DNA from: Puniceibacterium sp.
GTDB lineage: Bacteria > Pseudomonadota > Alphaproteobacteria > Rhodobacterales > Rhodobacteraceae
Direction: 5' to 3'
Assembly: GCA_024636635.1 (NCBI GenBank)
Contig: JAGXGV010000073.1
Coordinates: 1 to 46,263 of the forward strand
DNA: 46,263 nucleotides
Part shown: positions 8,360 through 17,262 of the stretch, piece after piece
Numbering within the stretch: the stretch's first letter is position 1
Layout of the letters: every line of letters starts with the position of its first letter
Position numbers and translations under genes: made by a program
The notes under the pieces: model-generated
What the model saw: the letters and a program-made list of their open reading frames with translations, nothing else
Told to the model about the DNA's origin: nothing
The model's database searches: none

Positions 8360-9076
8360 ATGGACGATGTGGAAAATTTTGACCGGATCTGCACGCCGAC
8401 CGTATCGCGCCCCCTTCTGGGGTTGACCGTTCTCGTTGTCGAAGACAGCCGTTATGCCTGCGAGGCTATCCGGCTGATGTGCCTGCGCAGCGGTGCGCGC
8501 ATCCGCCGCGCCGATTGCCTGCTGTCCGCGCGACGGCACCTTCAGGTCTATCGCCCTTCGGTAATCATCGTGGATCTCGGCCTGCCAGACGGGTCTGGCG
8601 CGGACCTCATCGCCGAACTCTCGGGTGCTACTCCGCGGGTTTCGGTCATTCTTGGCACCAGCGGAAACGATTTTGCGGAATCCGTGGCCATCGCCGCCGG
8701 GGCCGACGATTTCATGGCCAAACCCGTGGTCAACCTGACAATGTTCCAGAACACGATCCTCGCCCGGCTCCCCGCCGACCGTCGCCCCTCGGGCATGCGC
8801 ACGGTCCAGACCGAAGTCATCCGGCCCGATCCCATTGCCTATCGCGACGACATGGCCCATGCCGCCGACATCCTGGGCGGCGATGCCGACGGCAAGACGC
8901 TGGATTACGTGGCGCGCTTCTTGTCCGGGGTGGCGCAGATGGCCGACGATCCGGTGCTTGGCACCGCGGCGCAGGATCTCGCGCGGTCGCGCGAGAATGG
9001 CTTGCCGGTCGGGGCAAAACTTGCGCGGGTGGCGGGTCTGGTCCGGGAACGCCTGACCGACCGCGTGGCGATCTGA
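8360..9076 (+). CDS. Response regulator with C-terminal helical domain
   Basis: A 238-residue protein. Residues 20-140 form a receiver domain: acidic pair Glu28-Asp29, phospho-acceptor Asp72 in IIVDLGLPDGSG, the Thr/Ser switch in LGTSGN (about 109) and the conserved Lys in FMAKPV (about 129). The remaining 100 residues are mostly helical and match no DNA-binding domain that I recognise, so this may be a phosphorelay or protein-binding regulator. AAGGAG at 8348-8353 supports the ATG at 8360. There is no histidine kinase next to it, so it is an orphan. A CtrA-type box lies upstream. Confidence 0.85.
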   Translation: MDDVENFDRICTPTVSRPLLGLTVLVVEDSRYACEAIRLMCLRSGARIRRADCLLSARRHLQVYRPSVIIVDLGLPDGSGADLIAELSGATPRVSVILGTSGNDFAESVAIAAGADDFMAKPVVNLTMFQNTILARLPADRRPSGMRTVQTEVIRPDPIAYRDDMAHAADILGGDADGKTLDYVARFLSGVAQMADDPVLGTAAQDLARSRENGLPVGAKLARVAGLVRERLTDRVAI

Positions 9077-9081
9077 CCCTG

Positions 9082-10308
9082 TCAGAGCAGCAGCGCCGGA
9101 TCGGTGCCAAGCTCGGCACCGGGAAATACCACACTCTCGATCAGTGACCGGTCAAGCCCGAAGAGGCCGCTCAGCAGCCATCCGGCATGGGCGCGCACAT
9201 CCCGCGTCGGCATCAGGTCGCGCCCCTGATACAGCGCAGAGTCGCTCAGCCCCGGCCAGTCGCCGTGGACTTTTCCGCCCCGGACCGCGCCCCCGGCCAG
9301 GACCATCAGGCCGCCCGTTCCGTGATCGGTGCCCCGGGTTCCATTCATCCGGGCGGTGCGCCCGAATTCGGTCATGGCCACCACAGTCGTCCGCGCCCAG
9401 ACCGGCGCGCCCATCTCGTCGCGCAGTGTCAGGATGGTATCGGACAGCCGCCCCAGCGCCTTGCCCAGACTGCGGTCCTGCGCATCGTGCGTGTCCCAGC
9501 CGTTGATCGAAAACGACGCGATGCGCGCCTCGCCCTTCAGGCGCTGCGCGGCAAAGCTTGCGATGCGGGACTCTGCCGCAGATCCGCGCGATGCGGCGCG
9601 GTCCGACTTGATCATCGACATCATCTCGTCCATGCCACCGCTGACGGCCACGGCATCGCCGTCATTATCGGCCAGCGCGACGGCCCGGGACATGGCCGCG
9701 TCGAACACCGGGTCGTCCTTCATCACAAGTTCCGCCAGTCGCAGCGCCTGCGGGCTGAGCGCCAGATCCACATCCGGCGACCAGCGCGACACCGGCACGG
9801 GCCCGTTCAGCACCGCCATGGACTCGCGCCCGATCGCATAGGCCGTCTCGGCCTCGACCCCGGGAAGGTGCTGTAGCAGCCGGTTCAGCCAGCCGTCGCG
9901 GCTCAGCCCCTGCGAAAGGTCGCTCAGACCGGCCTCGAGCAGGTCCTGCCCGTCAAAATGGCTGCGCTTGTCGCGGTAGGGGGTCGACACTGCCTGCACG
10001 AACCCAAGTTGACCCTGTTGCCAAAGCGGCAGCAGCGGGCGCAGGGCCGGGTGCAGCGCGTAGAACCCGTCCAGATCCGCGGGCGGCCCGGCATCGCCCG
10101 GCACAGGCGCGCCGCGCAGACGGGCAAAGTCGGGGTCGCCAACAGGCTGCACCACGGCCAGCCCGTCCATTCCGCCCCGCAGGATGATCACCACAAGCCG
10201 GTTTTCGCCCGGCACGGCTGCAAAGCTGATCGGCGTGACCAGCGGACTTGCCGCAAGGGAACAGCCCACAAGGGCCGAACGGGTCAGAAACGAACGGCGG
10301 CTGAGCAT
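9082..10308 (-). CDS. DUF1501 domain protein, Tat-exported
   Basis: A 408-residue protein beginning with a twin-arginine signal (RRSFLTRSALVG, residues 4-15), so it is folded before export to the periplasm. The rest matches DUF1501: VIILRGGMDGLAVVQP near the N terminus, GWDTHDAQ and AMTEFGRTARMNGTRGTDHG toward the C terminus, resembling the alkaline phosphatase/sulfatase superfamily in layout. No enzymatic activity is established. It begins four bases after the DUF1800 stop, so the two are one operon. It converges on the response regulator gene with only five bases between. Confidence 0.9.
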   Translation of the reverse strand: MLSRRSFLTRSALVGCSLAASPLVTPISFAAVPGENRLVVIILRGGMDGLAVVQPVGDPDFARLRGAPVPGDAGPPADLDGFYALHPALRPLLPLWQQGQLGFVQAVSTPYRDKRSHFDGQDLLEAGLSDLSQGLSRDGWLNRLLQHLPGVEAETAYAIGRESMAVLNGPVPVSRWSPDVDLALSPQALRLAELVMKDDPVFDAAMSRAVALADNDGDAVAVSGGMDEMMSMIKSDRAASRGSAAESRIASFAAQRLKGEARIASFSINGWDTHDAQDRSLGKALGRLSDTILTLRDEMGAPVWARTTVVAMTEFGRTARMNGTRGTDHGTGGLMVLAGGAVRGGKVHGDWPGLSDSALYQGRDLMPTRDVRAHAGWLLSGLFGLDRSLIESVVFPGAELGTDPALLL

Positions 10309-10312
10309 CGGA

Positions 10313-11698
10313 TCACATCCTCTGAAAGGCGGGCGAGGCCAGGACAAGGCCAATTCCATCCCACCGGCTTTCGGCCGCCTCGGCGGCAAAGCGCACGGCG
10401 GGCGTGGACCGGTCGGCCAGGGCGATGCGCACAAATTCGCGCGGGTCGGGCAGGGCGGGGTGCAGCAGCTGCGGCACCGTCACCGCCCATTGCAGGCGCG
10501 CGGCCAGCGACTGCGGCGTGATCCAGTCGGCGTCACCCTCGGGCAGTCCGTCCGGGCCATCCGGCTTTTCCCAGATTTGCCCCATCAGCCCCAGGGGTTG
10601 CAACAGGTGCCTGCTGACCCCGCCAAGCTTGATTTTGCGCAACTGGTCAGGCGCAACCGCCAGCGCGCGCAGCGCCGAGCCGATGAAATCCAGCGGTCGT
10701 TTGACGTTGGCACCGCCTTCTTCCCAGCTGGCGGGATGGTCAAGCAGGGTGCCATAGACCGCCCGCAGGTTCCCCCCAGTTTCCAGATACCGCGACGCCA
10801 GCGCGTCGATCAGCGCCGGATCGGGGCTGTCCGAGACAAAATGTACGGCAAGCTTGCGCGCGATGTTGCGGGCCGTGGCCGGGTGGCGTGCCAGATCGCG
10901 CAGCACCGCCTGCACATCCTGTACCGTGGCCGACCCGCCGCCATAGCTGCGCCCCAGCACCGTTTCGGCCCCCGGCTGCGCAAAATCCTTGCGAAAGACG
11001 AACCCGGCCTTGGTGTTCATCGTCATGCCGGTGAACAGCTCGGCCAGTTCCTTCACATCGCGTTGGGTATATGGCCCGTCCGCCCCCAGAGTGTGCAGTT
11101 CCAGCACCTCGCGGGCAAGGTTCTCGTTCAGGCCGAACCCCTTTTTGCGCTTCTGCGCAAAGGCGCTGTCCGGGCCGACTGAATTGGCCTGATCAAGGTA
11201 GTGCAGCATCAGCGGTTGCTGGATCGCCGCGATCAGCAGATCCTCGAACAGACCCGAAATGTTGGGGCGCAGCGCGGTTTCGATATAGGGCGAGGTGCCC
11301 CGATTGATCACGCCCGCCTTGCCGGTCGCGGTGAAATGATCGGCCCAGAAGAAGCTCAGCCGTTCGCGCAGCGGCTGGTGCGTCCAGGTGCGGCGCATCA
11401 GATGCTGGCCGAACCAGAGCAGTTGATCGGCGCCACCGGCCTTGTCCAGCTGGCGGATCTCGTCGGCAAGGGTCTCCCCCTCGGGGGTGCCGCGCACCTT
11501 CTTGCGGGATTTGCGCAGGGCCTGACGGGCTTCCATCCGTGACAGGATGTCCGCAAACCCGGCGATGGGGAATTGCGCGGCGGCGGCGTCGGGGCCGTCC
11601 AGAGACGCCAGCATCTCGGCCGCGCCGGGGGCGGGCGGTATGCGGGGCGACAGCCCACAGCCGAATCGGATATCCGCCAGAACCGGATCAAAACGCAT
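10313..11698 (-). CDS. DUF1800 domain protein
   Basis: A 461-residue protein matching DUF1800: an N-terminal FGCGLSPR-type stretch, the core ERLSFFWADHFT, the NLAREVLELHTLG segment and VKELAELFTGMTM. DUF1800 proteins nearly always sit beside a DUF1501 gene, as here; the pair is abundant in planctomycetes and proteobacteria and has no demonstrated role. There is no clear signal peptide on this protein, so it may act before or with export of its Tat-exported partner. Confidence 0.9.
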   Translation of the reverse strand: MRFDPVLADIRFGCGLSPRIPPAPGAAEMLASLDGPDAAAAQFPIAGFADILSRMEARQALRKSRKKVRGTPEGETLADEIRQLDKAGGADQLLWFGQHLMRRTWTHQPLRERLSFFWADHFTATGKAGVINRGTSPYIETALRPNISGLFEDLLIAAIQQPLMLHYLDQANSVGPDSAFAQKRKKGFGLNENLAREVLELHTLGADGPYTQRDVKELAELFTGMTMNTKAGFVFRKDFAQPGAETVLGRSYGGGSATVQDVQAVLRDLARHPATARNIARKLAVHFVSDSPDPALIDALASRYLETGGNLRAVYGTLLDHPASWEEGGANVKRPLDFIGSALRALAVAPDQLRKIKLGGVSRHLLQPLGLMGQIWEKPDGPDGLPEGDADWITPQSLAARLQWAVTVPQLLHPALPDPREFVRIALADRSTPAVRFAAEAAESRWDGIGLVLASPAFQRM

Positions 11699-11788
11699 GC
11701 GGCTGCACCTTCTGCTCTGCCGGATCCGTATATCCGACTTCTGCTAGATTGCACCGCCCCATGCTTCACATTTACGAACGGCGCGTGA

Positions 11789-12592
11789 CTAGCGGTCGCA
11801 GCCCTTGATGTCGACCGCGTGTCCCTTGCCCAGCACGGTGATCCGCACGCCCGACCGGTCCAGCGCAAAAGCCTTGCCTTCCATGTGGGCAAGCCGGGTT
11901 TCGCTGACCAGATGGCCGTTCGCGGCACGGTAGGTCCGCGGTTCGGCCACCCAGATCGCCGGGTTCGCGGTCTCTATCACGGTCTCTTCGCCCGAAGCGC
12001 CGATGGGCAGGTCGATCTCGGTGCGCAGCGTCATGCCGCGGGCATCCGCGCCGACCGTGCAGCGCACGGACCTTACCGCCGCCTCGGTGCGCGAAAACGG
12101 CATGTCCGCCAGCGCACCGGCGATCACCGGATCGCGCCGGGTCGCATCCGCAGGCAGGGAGGCGGTGACCTCGACCCTCCGCGGCACGCAGATGTCACTG
12201 CACACCCCCAGATCGACGACGCCATGCAATTGCATGTCCTGGCCCGCGGTGCGTCCGGTGATCCGCAGCGGCAGGACAAGCTCCTGCGCATACCCGACCG
12301 AGCGCATCCCGCTTTGATAAAAGATCTTCGGCGCAGGCCAGTTCACCCCGACCGCCGCGACGTTTTCAGATCCCTGCCAGTTGAATTCCGGCGGTATTCC
12401 GGCATCCCCGGGGCTGCGCCAGTAGGTCTTCCACCCGGGGGCAAGCGTCAGGTGAAGGGCGGCCACATGGCTGCCGTCCGCCTGCCGCCAGCCCGGGCGT
12501 AATTCGGCTGCCAAAATCTTTGACACGTCTTGCGCCTGCGCAGAACCGCCAAGCGCAAGGATACAGAGCAAGGTAAGGGCGGCATGTCTCAT
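11789..12592 (-). CDS. DsbD alpha-domain-like periplasmic protein
   Basis: A 267-residue exported protein: signal peptide of about 21 residues (ALGGSAQA-Q), then a domain resembling the periplasmic N-terminal part of the disulfide reductase DsbD. LTLAPGWKTYWRSPGDAGIPP and LGVCSDICVPRRVEV are the best-matching pieces; the CSDIC cysteines probably form the thiol pair. No membrane domain is attached, so it would need a separate electron donor such as a CcdA-like protein not seen here. The ATG at 12592 starts the signal peptide. It is divergent from yqgE. Confidence 0.83.
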   Translation of the reverse strand: MRHAALTLLCILALGGSAQAQDVSKILAAELRPGWRQADGSHVAALHLTLAPGWKTYWRSPGDAGIPPEFNWQGSENVAAVGVNWPAPKIFYQSGMRSVGYAQELVLPLRITGRTAGQDMQLHGVVDLGVCSDICVPRRVEVTASLPADATRRDPVIAGALADMPFSRTEAAVRSVRCTVGADARGMTLRTEIDLPIGASGEETVIETANPAIWVAEPRTYRAANGHLVSETRLAHMEGKAFALDRSGVRITVLGKGHAVDIKGCDR

Positions 12593-12733
12593 GACACCGC
12601 AATTGCAAGTTCCGGCTGAAATGAAAAGTAACGTTCCGGCGATAGGCCCGTGTAGCTGAACAATTCTGCTCCCTTGCACCCCCCGGCCCGGGGGTACATG
12701 CTGACCGGAATGAACAGGTATCAAGGCAGTACA

Positions 12734-13306
12734 ATGGCACAGATCGACACGACCGGATTGACCGGCAAGATGCTGATCGCCATGCCCGGCATGGGTGATC
12801 CACGGTTCGAACAGGCTGTGATCTTCATTTGCGCCCATTCCGAAGACGGCGCCATGGGACTGATCGTGAACAAGCCGACGGCGGATGTGAGCCTGCGCAT
12901 GCTGCTTGACCAACTGTCGATCGACCCCACCGTGAATGTTGACGGCCAGCGTGTGCATTTCGGCGGGCCGGTGGAAATGGCCCGCGGTTTTGTGCTGCAT
13001 TCCCCGGATTACGAATCGGTTGTCGCCACGCTCGAGGTTGATGAAAGGTTTCATATGACCGCGACGCTCGACGTGCTTGAAAGCATCGCGCAGGGGGCGG
13101 GGCCGGAAACCCGACTCATGCTGCTTGGCTATGCCGGCTGGGGGCCGGGCCAGCTCGAAGGCGAACTTGCGGAAAATGGCTGGCTCATCTGCGATGCCTC
13201 ACCCGATCTGGTGTTTGCCATAGAGGATGACGACAAATGGCAGGCGGCGCTGAAGTCCATCGGCGTGTCGCCCCTGGCCCTGTCGTCCGAAGGCGGTCGG
13301 GCATGA
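12734..13306 (+). CDS. YqgE/AlgH family protein
   Basis: A 190-residue cytoplasmic protein with the YqgE signatures: GKMLIAMPGMGDPRFEQAV near the N terminus, GAMGLIVNKPT (about 41-51), HFGGPVE and LLGYAGWGPGQLEGELAENGW (about 130-150). AlgH was linked to alginate regulation in Pseudomonas, but the biochemical role is unknown. ATG at 12734 gives the usual family length; in-frame ATGs at 12698 and 12710 would add a short atypical extension. Confidence 0.9.
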   Translation: MAQIDTTGLTGKMLIAMPGMGDPRFEQAVIFICAHSEDGAMGLIVNKPTADVSLRMLLDQLSIDPTVNVDGQRVHFGGPVEMARGFVLHSPDYESVVATLEVDERFHMTATLDVLESIAQGAGPETRLMLLGYAGWGPGQLEGELAENGWLICDASPDLVFAIEDDDKWQAALKSIGVSPLALSSEGGRA

Positions 13307-13441
13307 GAAAGCATCCGGCCCGCGTCGTGACGCCGCGTTTTGGTTGATGCGATCCTGCGGCGCTATAACTCTGTCCGCAGGTTGCGGTTCCGCCCGTCCG
13401 CGGCCTGCGTTATTGCCAGGCCAGACGGATTGGAGTCACCC

Positions 13442-15157
13442 ATGCCTTATCGCGCCCCGATTTCAGACTATCGTTTTCTGTTCGATCATGTCGTGGATCT
13501 GAAGTTGGTCACCGGCAGCGACACTTTTGCCGAAGCCACGCCCGACGTGGTCGACGCCATCCTGACCGAGGCCGGGCGGATGTGCGAAGAGGTCCTTGCC
13601 CCGCTGCAACGCAATGGCGACCTGCACCCCGCACGGCTCGAAAACGGCGTCGTGCGCACTTCGCCGGGCTATGCCAATGGGTACAGGGCCATTGCCGAAG
13701 GCGGCTGGGTCGCGATCGCCGCAAGTCCTGACCATGGCGGCATGGGGCTGCCCATGGCCGTGACCACCGCAGTGAACGAGATGATGTCGGCGGCCTGCCT
13801 GTCGCTTCAGCTCAACCCGCTGATGACGCAGGGCCAGATCGAGGCGCTTGAACATCACGCAAGTGACGAGATCAAGGATCTGTACCTGCCCCGGCTGATC
13901 AGCGGCGAATGGGCCGGAACGATGAACCTGACCGAACCGCAGGCCGGATCTGATGTGGGCGCGCTGCGCACCCGGGCCGAGCCGAACGGCGACGGCAGCT
14001 ATGCGATCACCGGACAGAAAATCTATATCTCGTGGGGCGACAACGATTTTACCGAAAACGTCTGCCACCTGGTGCTGGCGCGCCTGCCCGGTGCAGTCGA
14101 AGGCACCAAGGGCATCTCGCTCTTCCTGGTGCCCAAGTACCTGCCCGACGATACAGGCGCCCCGGGCAAGACCAACGACCTGCGGGTGGTCAGCCTTGAA
14201 CACAAGATGGGTCTGCACGGCTCGCCCACCGCCGTCATGGAATACAGCGGCGCGACCGGCTGGCTTGTGGGGCCGGAACATGGCGGCATGAAGTGCATGT
14301 TCACCATGATGAATAACGCCCGCCTCGGCGTCGGCGGGCAGGGCATCGGCGTTGCCGAAGGCGCCTATCAGCACGCGCTGGCCTATGCGACCGATCGGCG
14401 GCAGGGCAAGACTGCGGTCGAGGGCGCGACCGGCGCCATTCTGGACCATGCAGACGTGCGCCGCATGCTGGCGACGATGAAGGCCGACATCTTCGCCGCC
14501 CGCGCCATCGCCCTGGCCTGCGGCGTGGCCATCGACATGGCCCGTGCGACCGGCAAAGTCGACTGGGCCGCCCGCGCCGCCCTGCTGACCCCGATCGCCA
14601 AGGCTTTCGGCACCGATACCGGCATCATCGTCTCTGACATGGGGGTACAGGTGCACGGCGGCATGGGCTTCATCGAGGAAACCGGCGCCGCCCAGTTCAG
14701 CCGCGACGTGCGTGTCACCGCGATCTACGAAGGCACCAACGGCATCCAGTCCATGGACCTTGTCGCGCGCAAGATGATGGACGGAGGCGAGGCCGCCTTC
14801 GGCTTGCTGGACGAGATCGAGGCCGAAGCCGAGGCCGCCAAATCCGCGCTGCCCGATCTTGCCGGCCCGGTCTGGAACGCGGCCGAGACGCTGCGCGAGA
14901 CGGTGGAATGGCTGGTCGCGCAAAACGACATGAACGCACGGTTCGCAGGGTCGGTGCCGTTCCTGCGCGCCTTTGCCCGGGTGTTGGGCGGCTATTACCA
15001 CCTGCGCGCCGCCGTGGCCGACCCCGACGGCGCCCGCGCCCGGTTGGCGCGGTTCTATATCCTGCGGATGCTGCCGGAACATCATGGACTGCTGACCCAT
15101 GCCCGGGCCGGCGCAAAGGATCTCTATGCGCTCAGCGCCGAGGATCTCGCGGCCTGA
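13442..15157 (+). CDS. Acyl-CoA dehydrogenase, DmdC-like
   Basis: A 571-residue FAD-dependent dehydrogenase with the long C-terminal domain typical of the group containing DmdC (3-methylmercaptopropionyl-CoA dehydrogenase). Features in order: N-terminal helical domain, LTEPQAGSDVGALRTRA (about 162-178) for flavin/substrate contact, GLHGSPTAVMEY, GVQVHGGMGFIEETG and RVTAIYEGTNGIQSMDL (FAD/CoA region). It catalyses alpha-beta desaturation of an acyl-CoA and passes electrons to ETF, for which the acceptor ETF-QO is encoded at 22615-24264. Whether it acts in DMSP demethylation or in fatty acid oxidation cannot be decided from the sequence. The ATG at 13442 follows GGAG; a longer frame starting near 13340 lacks support. 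Confidence 0.88.
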   Translation: MPYRAPISDYRFLFDHVVDLKLVTGSDTFAEATPDVVDAILTEAGRMCEEVLAPLQRNGDLHPARLENGVVRTSPGYANGYRAIAEGGWVAIAASPDHGGMGLPMAVTTAVNEMMSAACLSLQLNPLMTQGQIEALEHHASDEIKDLYLPRLISGEWAGTMNLTEPQAGSDVGALRTRAEPNGDGSYAITGQKIYISWGDNDFTENVCHLVLARLPGAVEGTKGISLFLVPKYLPDDTGAPGKTNDLRVVSLEHKMGLHGSPTAVMEYSGATGWLVGPEHGGMKCMFTMMNNARLGVGGQGIGVAEGAYQHALAYATDRRQGKTAVEGATGAILDHADVRRMLATMKADIFAARAIALACGVAIDMARATGKVDWAARAALLTPIAKAFGTDTGIIVSDMGVQVHGGMGFIEETGAAQFSRDVRVTAIYEGTNGIQSMDLVARKMMDGGEAAFGLLDEIEAEAEAAKSALPDLAGPVWNAAETLRETVEWLVAQNDMNARFAGSVPFLRAFARVLGGYYHLRAAVADPDGARARLARFYILRMLPEHHGLLTHARAGAKDLYALSAEDLAA

Positions 15158-16194
15158 TGGACGGCGAGGTGGCACATATCCGCTATCCCTGGGATGCGCC
15201 GCCCGTCGAGGGCGAGGCGATCCGGATCGCTCCGGGCGTGTTGTGGATGCGGCTGCCGCTGCCGATGAAGCTTGATCATGTTAACGTCTATGCCCTGGAT
15301 GACGGCGACAGCTGGACGATCATCGACACCGGCTTCTTCTCCACGCGCACCGTTGCGATCTGGGAAAGCCTGCTTGCCGGTCCGCTGCGCGGCCGTCCGG
15401 TGGCCCGTGTGCTTGTGACGCATCACCACCCCGACCATATCGGCATGGCCGGCTGGTTTCAGGCACGCGGTGCCGCACTGTTGACCACCCGCACCGCATG
15501 GCTCTTTGCGCGCATGCTGACGCTGGATGTGCAGGACCGCCCGACCGAAGAGACGCTGACCTACTGGCGGCGCTGCGGGATGGACGCCGGGATTCTGACC
15601 AGACGGGCGCAGGAACGTCCCTTCAACTTTGCCGATGTGGTCCACCCGATGCCGCTTGGGTTCACCCGGATCTGTCAGGGCGATTCGATCCGGCTTGGCG
15701 GGCGCCACTGGGACGTGCATATCGGCAATGGCCACGCGCCCGAACACGCGACCCTGTGGTCCCGTGATGACAACCTTGTGCTGGGGGGCGATCAGATCCT
15801 GCCCTCGATCAGTTCCAACATCGGCGTCTACGCCACCGAACCGGAAGCAGATCCCGTCGCCGACTGGCTCGAGGCGTGTGAACGCCTGTCCGGGCTGGCG
15901 ACGCCGGACCAGCTGGTACTGGGCGGACACAAGCTGCCCTTTGCCGGCCTGCCACAGCGCTTGCAGCAACTGATCGACAATCACCACGGCGCGCTGACGC
16001 GGCTGGAAAGACACCTGGCGATGCCTCAGTCGGCGGGCGACTGTTTCGCCCCGCTGTTCAAGCGCCGCATCGGCGAGGCGGAATATGGCCTAGCCCTGGT
16101 CGAAGCGATGGCCCACTGCCTGCACCTCTGGCACCAGGGGCGCGCGGTGCGGAACCTGCGCGAGGACGGGGCCTGGGTGTTCCAGTCGACCTGA
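15157..16194 (+). CDS. MBL-fold metallo-hydrolase
   Basis: A 345-residue protein with the metallo-beta-lactamase fold. The zinc motif THHHPDHIGMAG is at about residues 88-99, with further ligands expected at His (NGHAPEH) and Asp (LGGDQIL), and HKLP near the end. A C-terminal helical extension (about 265-345) is like that of hydroxyacylglutathione hydrolase-related or beta-lactamase-like LACTB2 proteins. The start overlaps the dehydrogenase stop by one base (TGATG), so the two are tightly coupled, and a thioester hydrolase role on an acyl-CoA product is a reasonable inference. A double-hairpin element follows the stop. Confidence 0.85.
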   Translation: MDGEVAHIRYPWDAPPVEGEAIRIAPGVLWMRLPLPMKLDHVNVYALDDGDSWTIIDTGFFSTRTVAIWESLLAGPLRGRPVARVLVTHHHPDHIGMAGWFQARGAALLTTRTAWLFARMLTLDVQDRPTEETLTYWRRCGMDAGILTRRAQERPFNFADVVHPMPLGFTRICQGDSIRLGGRHWDVHIGNGHAPEHATLWSRDDNLVLGGDQILPSISSNIGVYATEPEADPVADWLEACERLSGLATPDQLVLGGHKLPFAGLPQRLQQLIDNHHGALTRLERHLAMPQSAGDCFAPLFKRRIGEAEYGLALVEAMAHCLHLWHQGRAVRNLREDGAWVFQST

Positions 16195-16203
16195 AGCGCC
16201 CCC

Positions 16204-16250
16204 AAATTTTTTCTGAAAAAATTTGCCAAGACTTTTGGTAAAAGTCTTGG
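16204..16250. repeat. Double-hairpin intergenic element, copy A
   Basis: Two adjacent perfect hairpins separated by a single G (16225). The first (16204-16224) has 9-base arms AAATTTTTT/AAAAAATTT around CTG; the second (16226-16250) has 11-base arms CCAAGACTTTT/AAAAGTCTTGG around GGT. It begins nine bases after the MBL gene stop and may terminate that transcript. The same layout with different but still complementary arms recurs at 18619-18665. Confidence 0.85.
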
Positions 16251-16453
16251 TCTCCGGTGCCAATGCCGGTCCCCAATAACAAACTCCCATGCCTGACAGC
16301 CGACTCCGGCGGCTGCGTGCAATCGGCTCACCTTTGTCCGAAATCCGCGCCGACTGCGGCCGCCCGCGTCAGAATGCGCAGGACAAGCGTCGTGACAGGG
16401 CGCACGAAATGCGCTAACCAACCGGCAGCATACCCCAATCAGGATTCAGGATC

Positions 16454-16588
16454 ATGGCAGAACACAAGCATGGCAGCATGGACATCACGACCCAGGAAAA
16501 GACCTTCAACGGGTTCATGAATTTTGTGGCCAAGTCGGTCATGGTCATTCTTGCCCTGGTCGTGCTTCTGGCCATCTTCAACGTCTGA
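16454..16588 (+). CDS. aa3-type cytochrome c oxidase subunit IV
   Basis: A 44-residue protein that matches the small bacterial subunit IV of aa3-type cytochrome oxidase: a soluble N terminus with MDITTQEKTFNGFM (about residues 9-22) and a single transmembrane helix (about 23-44) ending at IFNV. It is a peripheral subunit of the inner-membrane oxidase and is not needed for catalysis in Paracoccus. The other oxidase genes are not in the window, which is usual for this gene. Confidence 0.88.
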   Translation: MAEHKHGSMDITTQEKTFNGFMNFVAKSVMVILALVVLLAIFNV

Positions 16589-16623
16589 GCCCTGCGGGCC
16601 TGAAAACTGCGGGGAGTTCTGGA

Positions 16624-17262
16624 ATGCGGCTGCACGCCTGTGGTCTGGCCATCATGGCCGCTTTAGCCTTGGCCGGGTGTGCTGCGGATACCACCACCAC
16701 CGATGCCACTCCGGACGTGGTGGCGCTGTCCGCCCATCGCCATGACGGTCCGCCCAAGCTTACCCTGTACACGATGGTGTCGAACAGTTCCGGGGCCGGG
16801 GCCCATTCCAGCCTGATGATCAACGGCTCGCAGCGGGTGATCTTCGATCCGGCGGGATCGGTGCGCCATTCGGCGGTGCCCGAGGTGCGCGACGTGCTCT
16901 ATGGCATCACCCCGCGGATCGAGAAATTTTACGAAAGTGCGCATGCCCGCACCACCTATCATGTGGTGATACAGGATATCGAGGTTCCTGCGGCGGTAGC
17001 GGAGCAGGCGCTGCAACTGGCTCAGCAGCGCGGTCCGGTGGCGCAGATGTACTGCACGCAAAGTACATCGTCCCTGCTGAGTGACCTTCCGGGCTTTGAA
17101 TCCATCCGTCCTACCTTCTTTCCCAACGCGCTCAGCAAGCAGTTCGGCAAGTTGCCGGGGGTGACGACTCGCAAGCTTTACGAGGACGACGACGATGACA
17201 AGCGCGTGGCGATCGAACAGTTCAACGCGGCCCAGGCAGAGGCCCGCGCCGCACTCAGGTAA
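16624..17262 (+). CDS. Conserved lipoprotein of unknown function
   Basis: A 212-residue lipoprotein: signal with lipobox LAGC (Cys19), then a domain with LYTMVSNSSGAGAHSSLMIN (about 48-67) that puts a conserved His and Ser in a loop, and YCTQSTSSLLSDLPGF later with a Cys. The AHSSLMI...RVIFDPAG and CTQ arrangement recalls cysteine/His hydrolase folds of NlpC/P60 or LRAT type, but I cannot confirm this. It ends with an acidic stretch (EDDDDDK) and an Ala-rich helix. It lies 35 bases after the oxidase subunit gene and its end overlaps azlD on the other strand by eight bases. Confidence 0.7.
   Translation: MRLHACGLAIMAALALAGCAADTTTTDATPDVVALSAHRHDGPPKLTLYTMVSNSSGAGAHSSLMINGSQRVIFDPAGSVRHSAVPEVRDVLYGITPRIEKFYESAHARTTYHVVIQDIEVPAAVAEQALQLAQQRGPVAQMYCTQSTSSLLSDLPGFESIRPTFFPNALSKQFGKLPGVTTRKLYEDDDDDKRVAIEQFNAAQAEARAALR

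Noticed and set aside
13463..15175. 570-codon open frame on the minus strand
   Set aside because: It lies wholly antisense to the well-supported acyl-CoA dehydrogenase and its His/Gly/Arg-rich product matches no family; long antisense frames are expected at this GC content.
16624..17262. Assignment of the lipoprotein as an NlpC/P60 or LRAT-type hydrolase
   Set aside because: A His/Ser loop and a later Cys are suggestive, but the catalytic order and spacing cannot be confirmed by eye, so it is left as unknown function.
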